This document shows, one piece after another, positions 34,035 through 43,019 of a stretch of 64,000 bases of DNA. A program made the position numbers and the translations under genes. This stretch comes from Ulvibacter litoralis (GTDB taxonomy: Bacteria; Bacteroidota; Bacteroidia; Flavobacteriales; Flavobacteriaceae): positions 124,001-188,000 of the forward strand of contig NZ_FNBA01000005.1 of NCBI RefSeq assembly GCF_900102055.1. The letters run 5' to 3'. Numbering within the stretch: position 1 is the first letter of the stretch; each line of letters starts with the position of its first letter. Below the pieces are notes generated by a model, which saw nothing but the letters and a program-made list of their open reading frames with translations, did not search any database and was not told where the DNA came from.

Positions 34035-35044
34035 TTGTTATTTGTTTTAGGAAACGTAATGCTCCAAATTCCTCTTACCTCATTACTTTCGTAGCCTGTG
34101 GCTTTATCTGAAGGATATAAACTCGCTATTTCTTTTAATGTTGTGGCTTCAATATTTTCATTTGGTTTTCCGTGACATTGTAAGCACATAGTATTGGTCG
34201 TAATAGGATAGTAAACCTTAACCACATCTTGTTGACGATCTACAATAGGAGTAGGTTCAACAGCATTTTTAATATCATTTTTGAAGGAATTAATGTATTT
34301 TAATTCTGCTGCATTTGCCTGATTATTTGGGTTGCGAGGCTTGTCAGATACACGTTTAATAGCAACGTTGTACACCGTAGACATACTATCTGTTAAGGGA
34401 TATGCTCTTTCATTACAAAAAGTCAAAGCTTCATTTACCCCTTTTTTCTGAATAGTTCCCATTAGGTTTTTACCTAAAACCGCTTTGGTTGCTAAAGCAT
34501 ATTGTAACCCGCGTTCTCCATAACCTAAAGTGTCAATGGTAGCATTAGCTTGTTGTTTTTGAAACTTTTTCTTGTGTTGTTTCTTTTGGCCTTGAGATTG
34601 TTTCCCTCCATTTTTACTGTTGTAATGTTCTTCAAACCATTCAGGTTGTTCAATGTCATAATCAAACATATAATCAGCTATTTGAGCAATAGTTTCAGAA
34701 GGGTATGCCTGCTTCGGCATGACACCAAATCGCTTCACTGCACCATACATTTTAGCATCTTTTTCGTTCGGGTTTTCAATCCAAGCTTGCATGGCTTTTA
34801 CAAATTCATCTTTTGAAGTATTTTCACCTATATAATGTTTTTTTATTGCAATCATAGGTGGTCCTATTCGATCTTCCATTGTTGCTGAAGGGCTATGACA
34901 AACATAACAATTGGTTTCCATTAATTTTTTGCCAGGATGATTAACTTCAACTTGTTTTTGCGAAGCCGAATACTCTTTATGTTTTGTTTCTTGGCAACTA
35001 TAAAGTAGGACGGATAAAAAAATAAGGTAGGTGATATTTTTCAT
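34031..35044 (-). CDS. Dihaem lipoprotein: cytochrome c plus DUF3365 (Tll0287-like) domain
   Basis: 337 residues with a lipoprotein signal ending LLYSC (Cys16 region). The first haem site CYVCH (about residue 47) belongs to a class I cytochrome c domain with axial Met in GVMPKQAYP. A second site CLQCH near 285 lies in a DUF3365-like domain similar to the Tll0287 redox-sensor fold. The protein should be periplasmic and redox active. It may accept electrons from sulfur oxidation or sense redox state; neither is shown by sequence. Confidence 0.78.
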   Translation of the reverse strand: MKNITYLIFLSVLLYSCQETKHKEYSASQKQVEVNHPGKKLMETNCYVCHSPSATMEDRIGPPMIAIKKHYIGENTSKDEFVKAMQAWIENPNEKDAKMYGAVKRFGVMPKQAYPSETIAQIADYMFDYDIEQPEWFEEHYNSKNGGKQSQGQKKQHKKKFQKQQANATIDTLGYGERGLQYALATKAVLGKNLMGTIQKKGVNEALTFCNERAYPLTDSMSTVYNVAIKRVSDKPRNPNNQANAAELKYINSFKNDIKNAVEPTPIVDRQQDVVKVYYPITTNTMCLQCHGKPNENIEATTLKEIASLYPSDKATGYESNEVRGIWSITFPKTNNK

Positions 35045-35050
35045 TAGTTA

Positions 35051-35320
35051 TTATTTTGAAAACTTTCCAGTCGCACAGCTTACGAATGATTTAGTTTTGG
35101 CTGTAAATGTATTTTCATCTTCAATAGAAGGATATCCTAGAGCCTTCAGTTTATCTTTAACCGAAAAAGCGTCCATTTCATTTTGATAATTAAAAGAAAC
35201 TTTACTTTCATCTACATCCACATGGATTCCTGATATGTTTTTAATGGATGCTAATTTTGTTGAAATGGTATTTGCACAACCTCCACATTTCAGATTTTGT
35301 ACAATTATTGAAGTTTTCAT
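35051..35320 (-). CDS. Heavy-metal-associated (HMA) domain protein
   Basis: 89 residues. The ferredoxin-like HMA fold with metal motif KCGGCANTI (Cys12 and Cys15) at the N-terminus is clear; residues beyond 70 are a short tail. Such proteins carry copper or zinc to transporters or enzymes. It is the second gene of the CstB-like operon, 24 bases after it. With the copper receptor controlled by a similar box, a copper-handling role is plausible. Confidence 0.85.
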   Translation of the reverse strand: MKTSIIVQNLKCGGCANTISTKLASIKNISGIHVDVDESKVSFNYQNEMDAFSVKDKLKALGYPSIEDENTFTAKTKSFVSCATGKFSK

Positions 35321-35344
35321 ATATGTTTATTTAGATGATTCTAT

Positions 35345-36757
35345 TTATTTAAGTGTTGAAGGGCAGATATAGTTTGAAACAGGGAGTCCAGCTTCTTTTA
35401 ACTCATTAAAACCTTCAGAAATATTTATAAGATTATGAATGCCTCTGCTTTTCAGAATAGAAGAAACAATCATACTTCTATATCCACCAGCACAATAAAG
35501 ATAAAACAAACCATTTTTAGGAAATGATGCTAGATGGTCGTTCAAATAGTCTAGTGGTGTATTTATAGCGTCCACCACATGCTCAGACAGAAATTCATTT
35601 TCATTTCGAACATCAAAAACCATTGTTTTTTTCTCTTCAGAAATGCTTTTGAACGTTTTTGCATTTACAGTACTTACGGTATCGTACTCTTTAGCCTCTT
35701 TTTTCCAAGCATCAAAACCTCCTTTTAAATACCCAATGGTATGATCAAATCCTACTCTTGAAAGTCTAGTAATGGTTTCTACTATTTTATCGTGAAGACA
35801 CACCAATAAAATAGGTTGTTTTACATCGGCAATTAGCGCACCCACCCAAGGAGCAAAGTTTCCATCCAAACCAATAAAAATGGATCTAGGGATATGTCCC
35901 TTCGCAAAATCTTCTTTACTTCTAACGTCTAAAACAATGGCAGCAGTTTCATTAGCAGCTACTTCAAAAGCATCTGGTGATAAGGCTTGCGTTCCTCGTT
36001 GCAGCACGACGTCGATGTCTTCATATCCTTCTTTGTTCATTTGAACATTGAGTGGAAAATATTTTGGAGGAGGCAACAGACCTTCAGTTACTTCTTTAAT
36101 AAACTCACTTTTCGTCATAGTTGCTCGTAAGGCGTAGTTCATTTTTTTCTGATTGCCGAGCGTATCAACCGTTTCTTTCATCATGTTTTTTCCGCAGGCA
36201 GAACCAGCACCATGCGCAGGATATACAATTACATTGTCGGCAAGTGGCATTATTTTATTTCGTAAACTATCGTACAAGAAACCGGCCAAATCTTCTTTAG
36301 TTACGACTCCTTTTTTCTGAGCTAAATCTGGACGCCCCACATCACCAAGGAAGAGGGTGTCTCCACTAAAAATTGCGGTGTCTTTACCGTTTTCATCTTT
36401 CACCAAATACGTGGTGCTTTCCATTGTATGTCCTGGCGTGTGTAGCGCAACGATGGTAATGTTTCCTAACTTAAATTCTTGACCGTCTGTAGCGATAACA
36501 GCGTCGAATGCGGGCTTTGCCGTTGGTCCATAGACAATGGAAGCTCCTGTTGCTTTGGCAAGGGTAATATGACCGCTTACAAAGTCGGCATGAAAATGGG
36601 TTTCAAAAATATATTTAATTTTTGCATTTGCAGCTTCAGCTTTGTCGATATACGGTTTTACTTCTCGTAAGGGATCAATAATAGCAACTTCGCCATTACT
36701 TTCTATATAGTATGCTCCCTGTGCTAAACAGCCTGTATAAATTTGTTCTATGTTCAT
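35345..36757 (-). CDS. CstB-like persulfide dioxygenase with two rhodanese domains
   Basis: 470 residues. The N-terminal metallo-beta-lactamase domain (1-200) has FETHFHADFVSGH, LHTPGHTME and FSGDTLFLGDVGRPD, as in ETHE1-type persulfide dioxygenases. A conserved Cys188 (GAGSACGKN) lies after the metal site. Two rhodanese domains follow: the first (about 260-355) has Cys320 in LLVCLHDK, which departs from the usual CxxGxRS loop and may be a pseudo-rhodanese; the second has Cys422 in YCAGGYRS. This is the domain order of staphylococcal CstB, which converts persulfide to thiosulfate. First gene of the operon driven by the GTAAC box at 36811. Confidence 0.88.
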   Translation of the reverse strand: MNIEQIYTGCLAQGAYYIESNGEVAIIDPLREVKPYIDKAEAANAKIKYIFETHFHADFVSGHITLAKATGASIVYGPTAKPAFDAVIATDGQEFKLGNITIVALHTPGHTMESTTYLVKDENGKDTAIFSGDTLFLGDVGRPDLAQKKGVVTKEDLAGFLYDSLRNKIMPLADNVIVYPAHGAGSACGKNMMKETVDTLGNQKKMNYALRATMTKSEFIKEVTEGLLPPPKYFPLNVQMNKEGYEDIDVVLQRGTQALSPDAFEVAANETAAIVLDVRSKEDFAKGHIPRSIFIGLDGNFAPWVGALIADVKQPILLVCLHDKIVETITRLSRVGFDHTIGYLKGGFDAWKKEAKEYDTVSTVNAKTFKSISEEKKTMVFDVRNENEFLSEHVVDAINTPLDYLNDHLASFPKNGLFYLYCAGGYRSMIVSSILKSRGIHNLINISEGFNELKEAGLPVSNYICPSTLK

Positions 36758-36780
36758 GATTTTTTATTTTTTTTCGTACT

Positions 36781-36824
36781 CAAAAATATGATAGAATAGA
36801 GTTGTATGCAGTAACTTAAGTTAC
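36781..36824 (-). promoter_or_regulatory. GTAAC-type box and -7 element of the CstB-like operon
   Basis: Perfect palindrome GTAAC-TTAA-GTTAC at 36811-36824 with a perfect -7 TATTTTTG (36781-36788) at bases 30-37 from the centre. Predicted start about 36774, leader about 17 bases. Confidence 0.78.
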
Positions 36825-36924
36825 ACAGAGTCTAGTATCACACATGAGTGTTGTATTTGAAATAACTTTTAAGTAGAACTTTTGTTAAAGGAATAAAAAT
36901 AACGGTATGTGCTATTTAATACAA

Positions 36925-36990
36925 TGACAATTATCAGCTACTGCAACTGATTTATATCATTTGTCCGTACTAATTAACAACCTACTTTTA
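36925..36990 (+). promoter_or_regulatory. Tandem TGAT-type boxes and -7 element of the Mla-like operon
   Basis: Two boxes: TGAC-AATT-ATCA at 36925-36936 (one mismatch) and perfect TGAT-TTAT-ATCA at 36948-36959. The -7 TACTTTTA (36983-36990, one mismatch) is in the 30-37 register of the second box. The first box, 23 bases further up, is out of register. Confidence 0.6.
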
Positions 36991-37009
36991 AAGCTATAAT
37001 TCATAGATA

Positions 37010-37792
37010 TTGAGCACATCAAATACCATAGTAGTTAAAACGAAACGCTTTTTTGAAGAAGTTGGCGATATGACCTATTTCGCCATTCGTTTTTTAAAAG
37101 AAGTGTTTACGGCTCCTTTTGAATGGAAAGAACTTATTAGACAGTGTTATCAAATGGGAAATCGCTCTTTTCTCTTGGTAAGTGTCACTGGTTTTATACT
37201 TGGTTTGGTATTTACTTTACAATCGAGACCTACCTTACTCGAATTCGGAGCGGCTTCTTGGATGCCCTCTATGGTGAGTATCTCTATTGTTCGAGAGATT
37301 GGGCCTGTAATTATTGCACTTATTTGCGCTGGACGTATCGGTTCTGGAATTGGAGCAGAATTAGGAAGTATGAAGGTTACCGAACAAATTGATGCGATGG
37401 AAGTTTCAGGAACCAATCCGTTTAAGTATTTAGTCGTAACCCGAATTTTGGCAACTACCTTAATGCTCCCATTGTTAATTATTATGGGAGATGCCATCGC
37501 ATTATTGGGATCGGCGATCGTTGAAAATTTAAAAGGGGAGGTCTCTTATTTATTGTACTTTAATAAGGTATTTGATGCATTAAAATTTAGTGACGTGATT
37601 CCGGCCACCGTCAAATCATTCTTTTTTGGCTTTGCTATCGGACTTGTAGGTTGTTATAAGGGGTATAACTGTTCAAAAGGTACTGTGGGCGTAGGGGAAG
37701 CGTCCAATGCTGCCGTTGTGTACACGTCTATGTTACTCTTTGTGATCGATTTTATTGCTGTTTTTCTAACGGATATATTTTACGAGGTATGA
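37010..37792 (+). CDS. MlaE-family ABC transporter permease
   Basis: 260 residues starting at a TTG (37010-37012), the first plausible codon after the promoter. Five or six helices and the family sequence GPVIIALICAGRIGSGIGAE, followed by LGSMKVTEQIDAMEV, are clear MlaE features. It is the membrane component of an MCE-type ABC system that moves phospholipids or sterol-like lipids between membranes. MlaF-like ATPase and MlaD-like genes follow in order. Confidence 0.95.
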   Translation: MSTSNTIVVKTKRFFEEVGDMTYFAIRFLKEVFTAPFEWKELIRQCYQMGNRSFLLVSVTGFILGLVFTLQSRPTLLEFGAASWMPSMVSISIVREIGPVIIALICAGRIGSGIGAELGSMKVTEQIDAMEVSGTNPFKYLVVTRILATTLMLPLLIIMGDAIALLGSAIVENLKGEVSYLLYFNKVFDALKFSDVIPATVKSFFFGFAIGLVGCYKGYNCSKGTVGVGEASNAAVVYTSMLLFVIDFIAVFLTDIFYEV

Positions 37793-38526
37793 AAGAAGTC
37801 GTGTTAGAAATAAAAGATGTGTACAAAAGTTTCGGGGATAACCATGTGTTGAACGGATTTAATCTAAAACTACACAAAGGTGAGAATCTCGTAATTATGG
37901 GCAAATCGGGTTCTGGAAAATCGGTGATGGTAAAATGTCTTGTCGGATTGATGGCAGTGGATAGTGGGTCGATAAAAATACATGACTTCGATATTGTTTC
38001 GCTGGGGCGGAAAGAACTAGATGTGTTACGCACAGAAATCGGGTTTCTATTTCAGGGAAGTGCTTTGTACGATTCTATGACGGTACGTGAAAACTTAGAA
38101 TTCCCGCTTAGAAGAAATAAAGATAAAATAAAAACAGGGCAGAGTACCGATGAACTCGTTTTAGAAGCCCTTGAAAACGTTGGATTGGCAAATACAATCG
38201 ATTTAATGCCTTCAGAATTATCTGGAGGAATGCAACGTCGGGTCGCATTAGCGAGAGCGCTTATTTTAAAGCCAAAAATTATATTGTACGACGAGCCCAC
38301 TACCGGTCTCGATCCAATTACATCAAAAGAAATTATTGAATTGATGCGAAGAATTCAAGTTACCTACAACACATCGTCACTCATTATTACTCACGATGTA
38401 GATTGTGCACGAGTAATTAGTAACAGAATGATTTTGTTGATTGACGGAATTAACTACATAGAAGGAACGTTTGAAGAACTATCTAATTCCGAAGACCCAA
38501 AAGTGAAAGCCTTTTTTAAAAATTAA
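37789..38526 (+). CDS. MlaF-like ABC transporter ATPase
   Basis: 245 residues. Walker A GKSGSGKS, signature ELSGGMQRRVALARAL, Walker B IILYDEPTTGLDPIT and the H-loop ITHDVD are all in place. It overlaps the permease gene by 4 bases, so the two are translationally coupled. It powers the lipid transporter from the cytoplasmic side. Confidence 0.96.
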   Translation: MKEVVLEIKDVYKSFGDNHVLNGFNLKLHKGENLVIMGKSGSGKSVMVKCLVGLMAVDSGSIKIHDFDIVSLGRKELDVLRTEIGFLFQGSALYDSMTVRENLEFPLRRNKDKIKTGQSTDELVLEALENVGLANTIDLMPSELSGGMQRRVALARALILKPKIILYDEPTTGLDPITSKEIIELMRRIQVTYNTSSLIITHDVDCARVISNRMILLIDGINYIEGTFEELSNSEDPKVKAFFKN

Positions 38527-38531
38527 ATGCT

Positions 38532-39530
38532 ATGAAAAAAACAGCTTCGTATAAAACCCGCGTCGGATTGTTTGTTATTGTTGGGACGCTTCTTTTGGTA
38601 GCCGCTCTCTTTTTTATTGGAAATAGACAACACATTTTCAGTAAAAACATAAAGGTATATGCTATTTTTCAAAACGTAAATGGATTGCAATTAGGAAATA
38701 ATGTGCGCTACTCGGGAATTAACGTGGGTACCGTAGGTAAAATTGAAATGGTGAACGAAGCCAAAATTGTGATACAAATGATGGTAGATGAAAAAACGGG
38801 AGCTTTCATTAAAAAAGATGCTATTGCCACGATAGGATCTGACGGATTGGTGGGGAGTATGGTTGTAAATATTTTACCAGGAAAAGAAAATCTGCAACCG
38901 ATAGTTTCAGGAGATACCATTCCTACCTATAGCAAAATTGGCGCCGACGACATGCTTTCTACGTTAAATGTAGCTAGTGATAACGCTGCATTACTAACGT
39001 CAGATTTGTTGAAAATAACAAATAAAATTTTAACCGGAGAGGGGGCTTTAGGTATGTTAATTACCGATTCGTTAGTTACCCAGGACATTCGAGTTATTTT
39101 AACCAATTTAAAGCAAACTACGAAGGGAGCGAATCAGTTAATCGTCTCTTTGGATGAAAAAATTTCAAAAATAAATATTGAAAAAAGTGCTGCAGGTGTG
39201 CTTTTAAGCGATACGCTCGTAGGGAATCAAGTTGAAAATATTGTAAGTAATTTGGAGCGTTCAAGTTTAGATATTTCTGAAACTACACAGCAGTTAGAGG
39301 CCATGATTTCTGAAATACATGCTTCTGAAAGTGCCTTCAACTATCTAACGAAGGATACAATACTTCCGAAGCACATAGATTCGACCATGTTGGAAATAAA
39401 AGCAGCCTCTAAGAAACTAAACGAAAATATGGAAGCCTTGAAGCATAATTTCTTCTTCCGAAGCTATTTCAACAAAAAAGAGCGACTTGAGAAGAAAAAA
39501 GCTAAAACCTCAAAACAATATAAGCAATGA
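38532..39530 (+). CDS. MlaD-like MCE-domain lipid-binding protein
   Basis: 332 residues. A single N-terminal helix (GLFVIVGTLLLVAALFFIG) anchors it in the inner membrane; the MCE domain follows (about 40-125, YAIFQNVNGLQLGNNVRYSG, VGTVGKIEM). The remainder is a long helical region, with residues 125-320 predicted coiled, and a basic tail. It forms the periplasmic lipid-conducting ring with the permease. Confidence 0.92.
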   Translation: MKKTASYKTRVGLFVIVGTLLLVAALFFIGNRQHIFSKNIKVYAIFQNVNGLQLGNNVRYSGINVGTVGKIEMVNEAKIVIQMMVDEKTGAFIKKDAIATIGSDGLVGSMVVNILPGKENLQPIVSGDTIPTYSKIGADDMLSTLNVASDNAALLTSDLLKITNKILTGEGALGMLITDSLVTQDIRVILTNLKQTTKGANQLIVSLDEKISKINIEKSAAGVLLSDTLVGNQVENIVSNLERSSLDISETTQQLEAMISEIHASESAFNYLTKDTILPKHIDSTMLEIKAASKKLNENMEALKHNFFFRSYFNKKERLEKKKAKTSKQYKQ

Positions 39531-40024
39531 AAATAGAACATTTGCAAGAACGCGTTTTAGATTATAAAACATCGATTGAAACTGTTGTTTCTAAAAAGGA
39601 GGAGTGGACCCAAAAAGCGAAACCACTCTTGTTAAAAACCTTGAAAACAATAGCAGCGAAATATGCTATTGGCTGGAAAGTTCAAGAACTCAATTGGATT
39701 CATAATAACGAAGCAGTTAATATTAGTTTTGAATCTTTTCCAGAAGAATTGATGGACTGCACCAATCGAATTCCTTCCTATCAATTCATTCCTGGTGGCG
39801 CATTGGTATTTACACAGACGTATAGCGGTGATGTTTATATGTTTGTACTGTTTCCTGAAGTAGACGGAATGCCTATCGAGAATAATATGGCTGAATTTGG
39901 AACGATAAACCCTTCCGAAGTAACAGAAAAAATGATCATAGAAAAAGTAGATGAATTCTTAAAAGAAATGATTCAGTGGGAAGTACCTAATAAAAGAACA
40001 AAGATGGGTTATAGCGCTTCTTGA
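39527..40024 (+). CDS. Conserved hypothetical protein in the Mla-like operon
   Basis: 165 residues without a signal peptide. It shows alternating strands after an N-terminal helical third, with VQELNWIHNNEAVNISF and GALVFTQTYSGDVYMFVLFP as the most regular parts. I do not recognise the family. It overlaps the MlaD-like gene by 4 bases and its end overlaps the convergent patatin gene by 16 bases. Co-transcription suggests a role in envelope lipid transport. Confidence 0.7.
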   Translation: MKIEHLQERVLDYKTSIETVVSKKEEWTQKAKPLLLKTLKTIAAKYAIGWKVQELNWIHNNEAVNISFESFPEELMDCTNRIPSYQFIPGGALVFTQTYSGDVYMFVLFPEVDGMPIENNMAEFGTINPSEVTEKMIIEKVDEFLKEMIQWEVPNKRTKMGYSAS

Positions 40025-40767
40025 TTTTCTAAACGTTGAATGGCGGCTTCATAACCAATTTCAAAAATAGCGTCAATATTTTTAAGACTGAACATTCCGA
40101 ATTTGGTTAGTTTTTCTGGAGCAATTAATACATCCACATCTTTAAATTTAGAAACACATTGGCTACCAAAACTTATGTGATAGGCTCTATTGGCTATTTG
40201 ATAAGAGTGTTTCAATTTCGCGGGCTCTATATCAATTAACGGATTTACATAAACACCAATAATGGTATCACAAATATTTTGAAGGGGTTCTATGGGAAGA
40301 TTGTTGAGCACTCCACCATCTACATAGGGTGTTTTGTCAATTACCACAGGAGTGAAAATTCCTGGAAAAGCAGCTGAAGCTAGGACAGGTTTAATGAGTT
40401 CTCCTTCATGAAAAATTTTTTCAGTTCCTTTGGCGAGGTTGGTTGCAGGAATAAATAATTTTCTTTTTAATGCCTTAAAATCATCTTCTTGAAAGAGTGG
40501 GAAAAAATCTTTGTAAAATTTATTCGTATCAATAAACCCAGGTTTATTTCGAGCAAATCGTTTGTAATGAAAAATGGGTACTGTTTTAAAAAAAGTAAGC
40601 ATTTCTTCCCATGATAGTCCGCCAGCGTAGAGTGCACCTACAATGGCTCCAGCACTTGTTCCGGCTATATGAGTAATTGAAATGTTTTTTTCCTCTAGCG
40701 CTTTAATTACACCAATGTGTGCGACACCTCGAACACCTCCACCCGATAAAACCAAACCAGTTTTCAT
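40009..40767 (-). CDS. Patatin-like phospholipase
   Basis: 252 residues. The family elements are GLVLSGGGVRGVAHIGVI (oxyanion loop), GTSAGAIVGALYAGG with the nucleophile Ser, and VDGGVLNNLP with the catalytic Asp: a full Ser-Asp dyad. It should hydrolyse acyl esters of membrane lipids. It has its own promoter, with -7 TAAATTTG (minus strand, 40786-40793), without a palindromic box. It is convergent with the Mla-like operon, with which it overlaps by 16 bases. Confidence 0.92.
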   Translation of the reverse strand: MKTGLVLSGGGVRGVAHIGVIKALEEKNISITHIAGTSAGAIVGALYAGGLSWEEMLTFFKTVPIFHYKRFARNKPGFIDTNKFYKDFFPLFQEDDFKALKRKLFIPATNLAKGTEKIFHEGELIKPVLASAAFPGIFTPVVIDKTPYVDGGVLNNLPIEPLQNICDTIIGVYVNPLIDIEPAKLKHSYQIANRAYHISFGSQCVSKFKDVDVLIAPEKLTKFGMFSLKNIDAIFEIGYEAAIQRLENQEAL

Positions 40768-40955
40768 ACGTTTATTATTTTATTTCAAATTTAATAAGCG
40801 ATTCAGTTGCCTATATTTTTATCACAGGATAAAAATAAGAGATATCTTCTGTAACCAAGACGAGAGTTGAGAATAATTTCTCAATGTTTTATGTATATAA
40901 TTCTAAACTTATTTTCTTTTATGGAAAGAGAGTGGTTTAGGATGTTGGTTTTAGG

Positions 40956-40998
40956 TGATAAATATCATGGAAATTCTTTCATTTAAGAGATACTTTTG
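40956..40998 (+). promoter_or_regulatory. TGAT-type box and -7 element of the first USP gene
   Basis: Perfect palindrome TGAT-AAAT-ATCA at 40956-40967 with a perfect -7 TACTTTTG (40991-40998) at bases 30-37. Predicted start about 41004, leader about 27 bases. Confidence 0.8.
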
Positions 40999-41030
40999 AA
41001 AGAATAAAACTAAAACCTAAATATCGTATT

Positions 41031-41864
41031 ATGAAAAAGATTCTTGTTCCTATTGATTTTTCTGAACATTCTGAATATGCACTCGAAGTTGCGGCAACCT
41101 TAGCTAAAAAGACCAATGCTTCATTAGTTGTTTTACATATGATGGGGCTTTCTGAAGCAGTACTAACTAAAGATGAATCAAAGGAAATGTTTGAGGCCAT
41201 CTATTATATGAAGCTTGCTGAAAAACGCTTTAATGAATTTCTTGATAAAGATTTTCTTGAAGGAGTTACAGTAGAAACAACCATTCAGAATTATAAAGAA
41301 TTTCATGAAATTAATAGTGTCGCACACTCTTTCAATGCAAATCTTATTGTAATGGGGTCTCATGGCGCAAGTGGATACAAAGAAGTATTTGTAGGATCTA
41401 ATACAGAGAAGGTCGTTCGTAACGCTGAAGTGCCTGTACTCGTTGTAAAAAGCAGATCTAGTAGTTTTAAAATGGAGAAAATTGTGTTTGCATGCGATTT
41501 TAATACAGATTATATCACACCATTTAAAAAGGCTTGGAATTTCTTTAAAGATTCAGAAACTGAATTTCAGTTGTTGTATGTAAATACTCCAGAACGCTTT
41601 TTAGCAAGTGAAGAAATGGAAGAAAAAGCCAAACATTTTATGGATGTAAGCGGGATTAATTCTTCAGAAACATTTGAAAACATCGTGTATTATTGCGACT
41701 ACAATTTAGAGCGTGGTATTTATGGGTTTTCCGATACGTTTGATGCAGATTTAATTGTAATTCCAACACATGGAAGACGCGGATTGGCTCATTTCTTTTC
41801 AGAAAATGTAGGAGAAGCATTGGTAAATCATAGCGACCGACCTATCATGACTTTTAAAGTGTAA
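41031..41864 (+). CDS. Two-domain universal stress protein
   Basis: 277 residues made of two tandem USP (alpha/beta, Rossmann-like) domains. The first has PIDFSEHSEYALEVA and the ATP-binding loop MGSHGASGYKEVFVGSNT; the second, shorter one, has IPTHGRRGLAHFFSENVG. USPs bind ATP and help survival in stress or low oxygen. It stands alone ahead of an OsmC-like gene on the opposite strand and is the best conserved of five such genes in this window. Its promoter has a perfect TGAT box. Confidence 0.94.
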   Translation: MKKILVPIDFSEHSEYALEVAATLAKKTNASLVVLHMMGLSEAVLTKDESKEMFEAIYYMKLAEKRFNEFLDKDFLEGVTVETTIQNYKEFHEINSVAHSFNANLIVMGSHGASGYKEVFVGSNTEKVVRNAEVPVLVVKSRSSSFKMEKIVFACDFNTDYITPFKKAWNFFKDSETEFQLLYVNTPERFLASEEMEEKAKHFMDVSGINSSETFENIVYYCDYNLERGIYGFSDTFDADLIVIPTHGRRGLAHFFSENVGEALVNHSDRPIMTFKV

Positions 41865-41906
41865 TTATTGCAATTAAACGCTATTGAAATAATTTTTAGT
41901 AAGGTA

Positions 41907-42311
41907 TTAAGGCTTTCGCAATAAAACCTCACCGGTGATTTCGCACGCTCTTGAAACCATATTATAAATTGTTCCAAATTTTTCTAAATTTCTCTTAAGT
42001 AGTTCAATATTTATGTTGTTCTCTTCACTGAAAACAATCACTTCATAAACAATGCCTTCTAATCTAGGAGGCTTTGTTAGATGGGTTGCTGTTATACTCA
42101 CACTAGCTGTAGTGTATTCGAACTTCATCATTATAGAGAACCGTTCAATATTTTTAAGAATGCACGCTGCTAACGAGCTTATATAAATATCTGCTGGACT
42201 AGAAAGAAGCGTTTCAGTAGCTTTTGTTGTGCCAAAAGCAACCGAGGTGTTTTTTAAATGAAGTTCTCCTTCTTTTCCAGAAGTTGAGGTAGCTGTAATT
42301 GTGTAGCTCAT
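41907..42311 (-). CDS. OsmC/Ohr-family protein
   Basis: 134 residues. It has the OsmC fold with the active-site Cys in SSLAACILKN and a second Cys in RACEITG. These enzymes reduce organic hydroperoxides using two cysteines; here the second motif is CEIT rather than the CPV usual in Ohr and OsmC. It is the last gene of a small operon with the deoD-like and deoC-like genes, 9 bases from the former. Confidence 0.85.
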   Translation of the reverse strand: MSYTITATSTSGKEGELHLKNTSVAFGTTKATETLLSSPADIYISSLAACILKNIERFSIMMKFEYTTASVSITATHLTKPPRLEGIVYEVIVFSEENNINIELLKRNLEKFGTIYNMVSRACEITGEVLLRKP

Positions 42312-42320
42312 TTTGATAGA

Positions 42321-43019
42321 TTATAAAGTATGTAAGGCTATTTCGACCATGGTTTTAAAACTGTGTTCACGTTCGTCTGCCGAAAGGCTTTCTTGTGATA
42401 CCAATGAGTCTGAAATTGTTAGAATAGCAAGTGCTTTTACATTGTGCTTGGCAGCTATGGTGTATAGTCCTGCAGCTTCCATTTCAACACAGAGCACACC
42501 AAATTCGGCCCATTTTTTAAAAGTATCACTACTATCTTCGTAAAATTGATCACTAGAAAGTACATTTCCTGCTTTGATGGGTATGTGTTGTTGTTCAGCA
42601 TACTTAGCAGCTTTCATGAATAACTCAAAATTGGCAGTAGGGCAATAGTCTGCATTTGCAAATCGGGAGTTATTAATACCTGAGTTTGAAGAAGCTGCCA
42701 TCGCAATAACAATATCTCTAACTTTTATATCGGTTTGGTATGAGCCAGCACTTCCTACCCGAATTAAGTTTTTAACGCCATAATCGTTAATGAGTTCGTG
42801 GCAATAAATAAGTGCAGAGGGAATTCCCATCCCTGTCCCTTGAACCGAAACTAGCTTTCCTTGATAGGAGCCTGTATATCCTAACATGCCTCGAACATCG
42901 TTGTAAAGTTTGGGGTCATCTAAAAAAGTCTCTGCAATCCATTTGGCGCGCATTGGGTCTCCAGGCAATAAAACATTTTCGGCAATGTCACCTTTTTTTG
43001 CTTCAATGTGTGTACTCAT
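42321..43019 (-). CDS. deoD: Purine-nucleoside phosphorylase (DeoD type)
   Basis: 232 residues, hexameric DeoD length. Motifs include NVLLPGDPMRAKWIAETFL, a TGMGIPSALIY stretch and VEMEAAGLYTIA, as in bacterial type-II phosphorylase. It splits purine (deoxy)nucleosides with phosphate, releasing ribose-1-phosphate. It overlaps the deoC-like gene by 4 bases, which provides the sugar-phosphate breakdown step. No box of the palindromic class is seen upstream of deoC. Confidence 0.95.
   Translation of the reverse strand: MSTHIEAKKGDIAENVLLPGDPMRAKWIAETFLDDPKLYNDVRGMLGYTGSYQGKLVSVQGTGMGIPSALIYCHELINDYGVKNLIRVGSAGSYQTDIKVRDIVIAMAASSNSGINNSRFANADYCPTANFELFMKAAKYAEQQHIPIKAGNVLSSDQFYEDSSDTFKKWAEFGVLCVEMEAAGLYTIAAKHNVKALAILTISDSLVSQESLSADEREHSFKTMVEIALHTL

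Noticed and set aside
36925-36967. The first of the two boxes upstream of the Mla-like operon as a separate promoter
   Set aside because: The window at bases 30-37 reads TTTGTCCG, not a -7 element; it is kept only as an auxiliary site.
40786-40793. Activator box for the patatin gene promoter
   Set aside because: The -7 TAAATTTG is good but the region 30 bases upstream (40817-40828) shows no palindrome.
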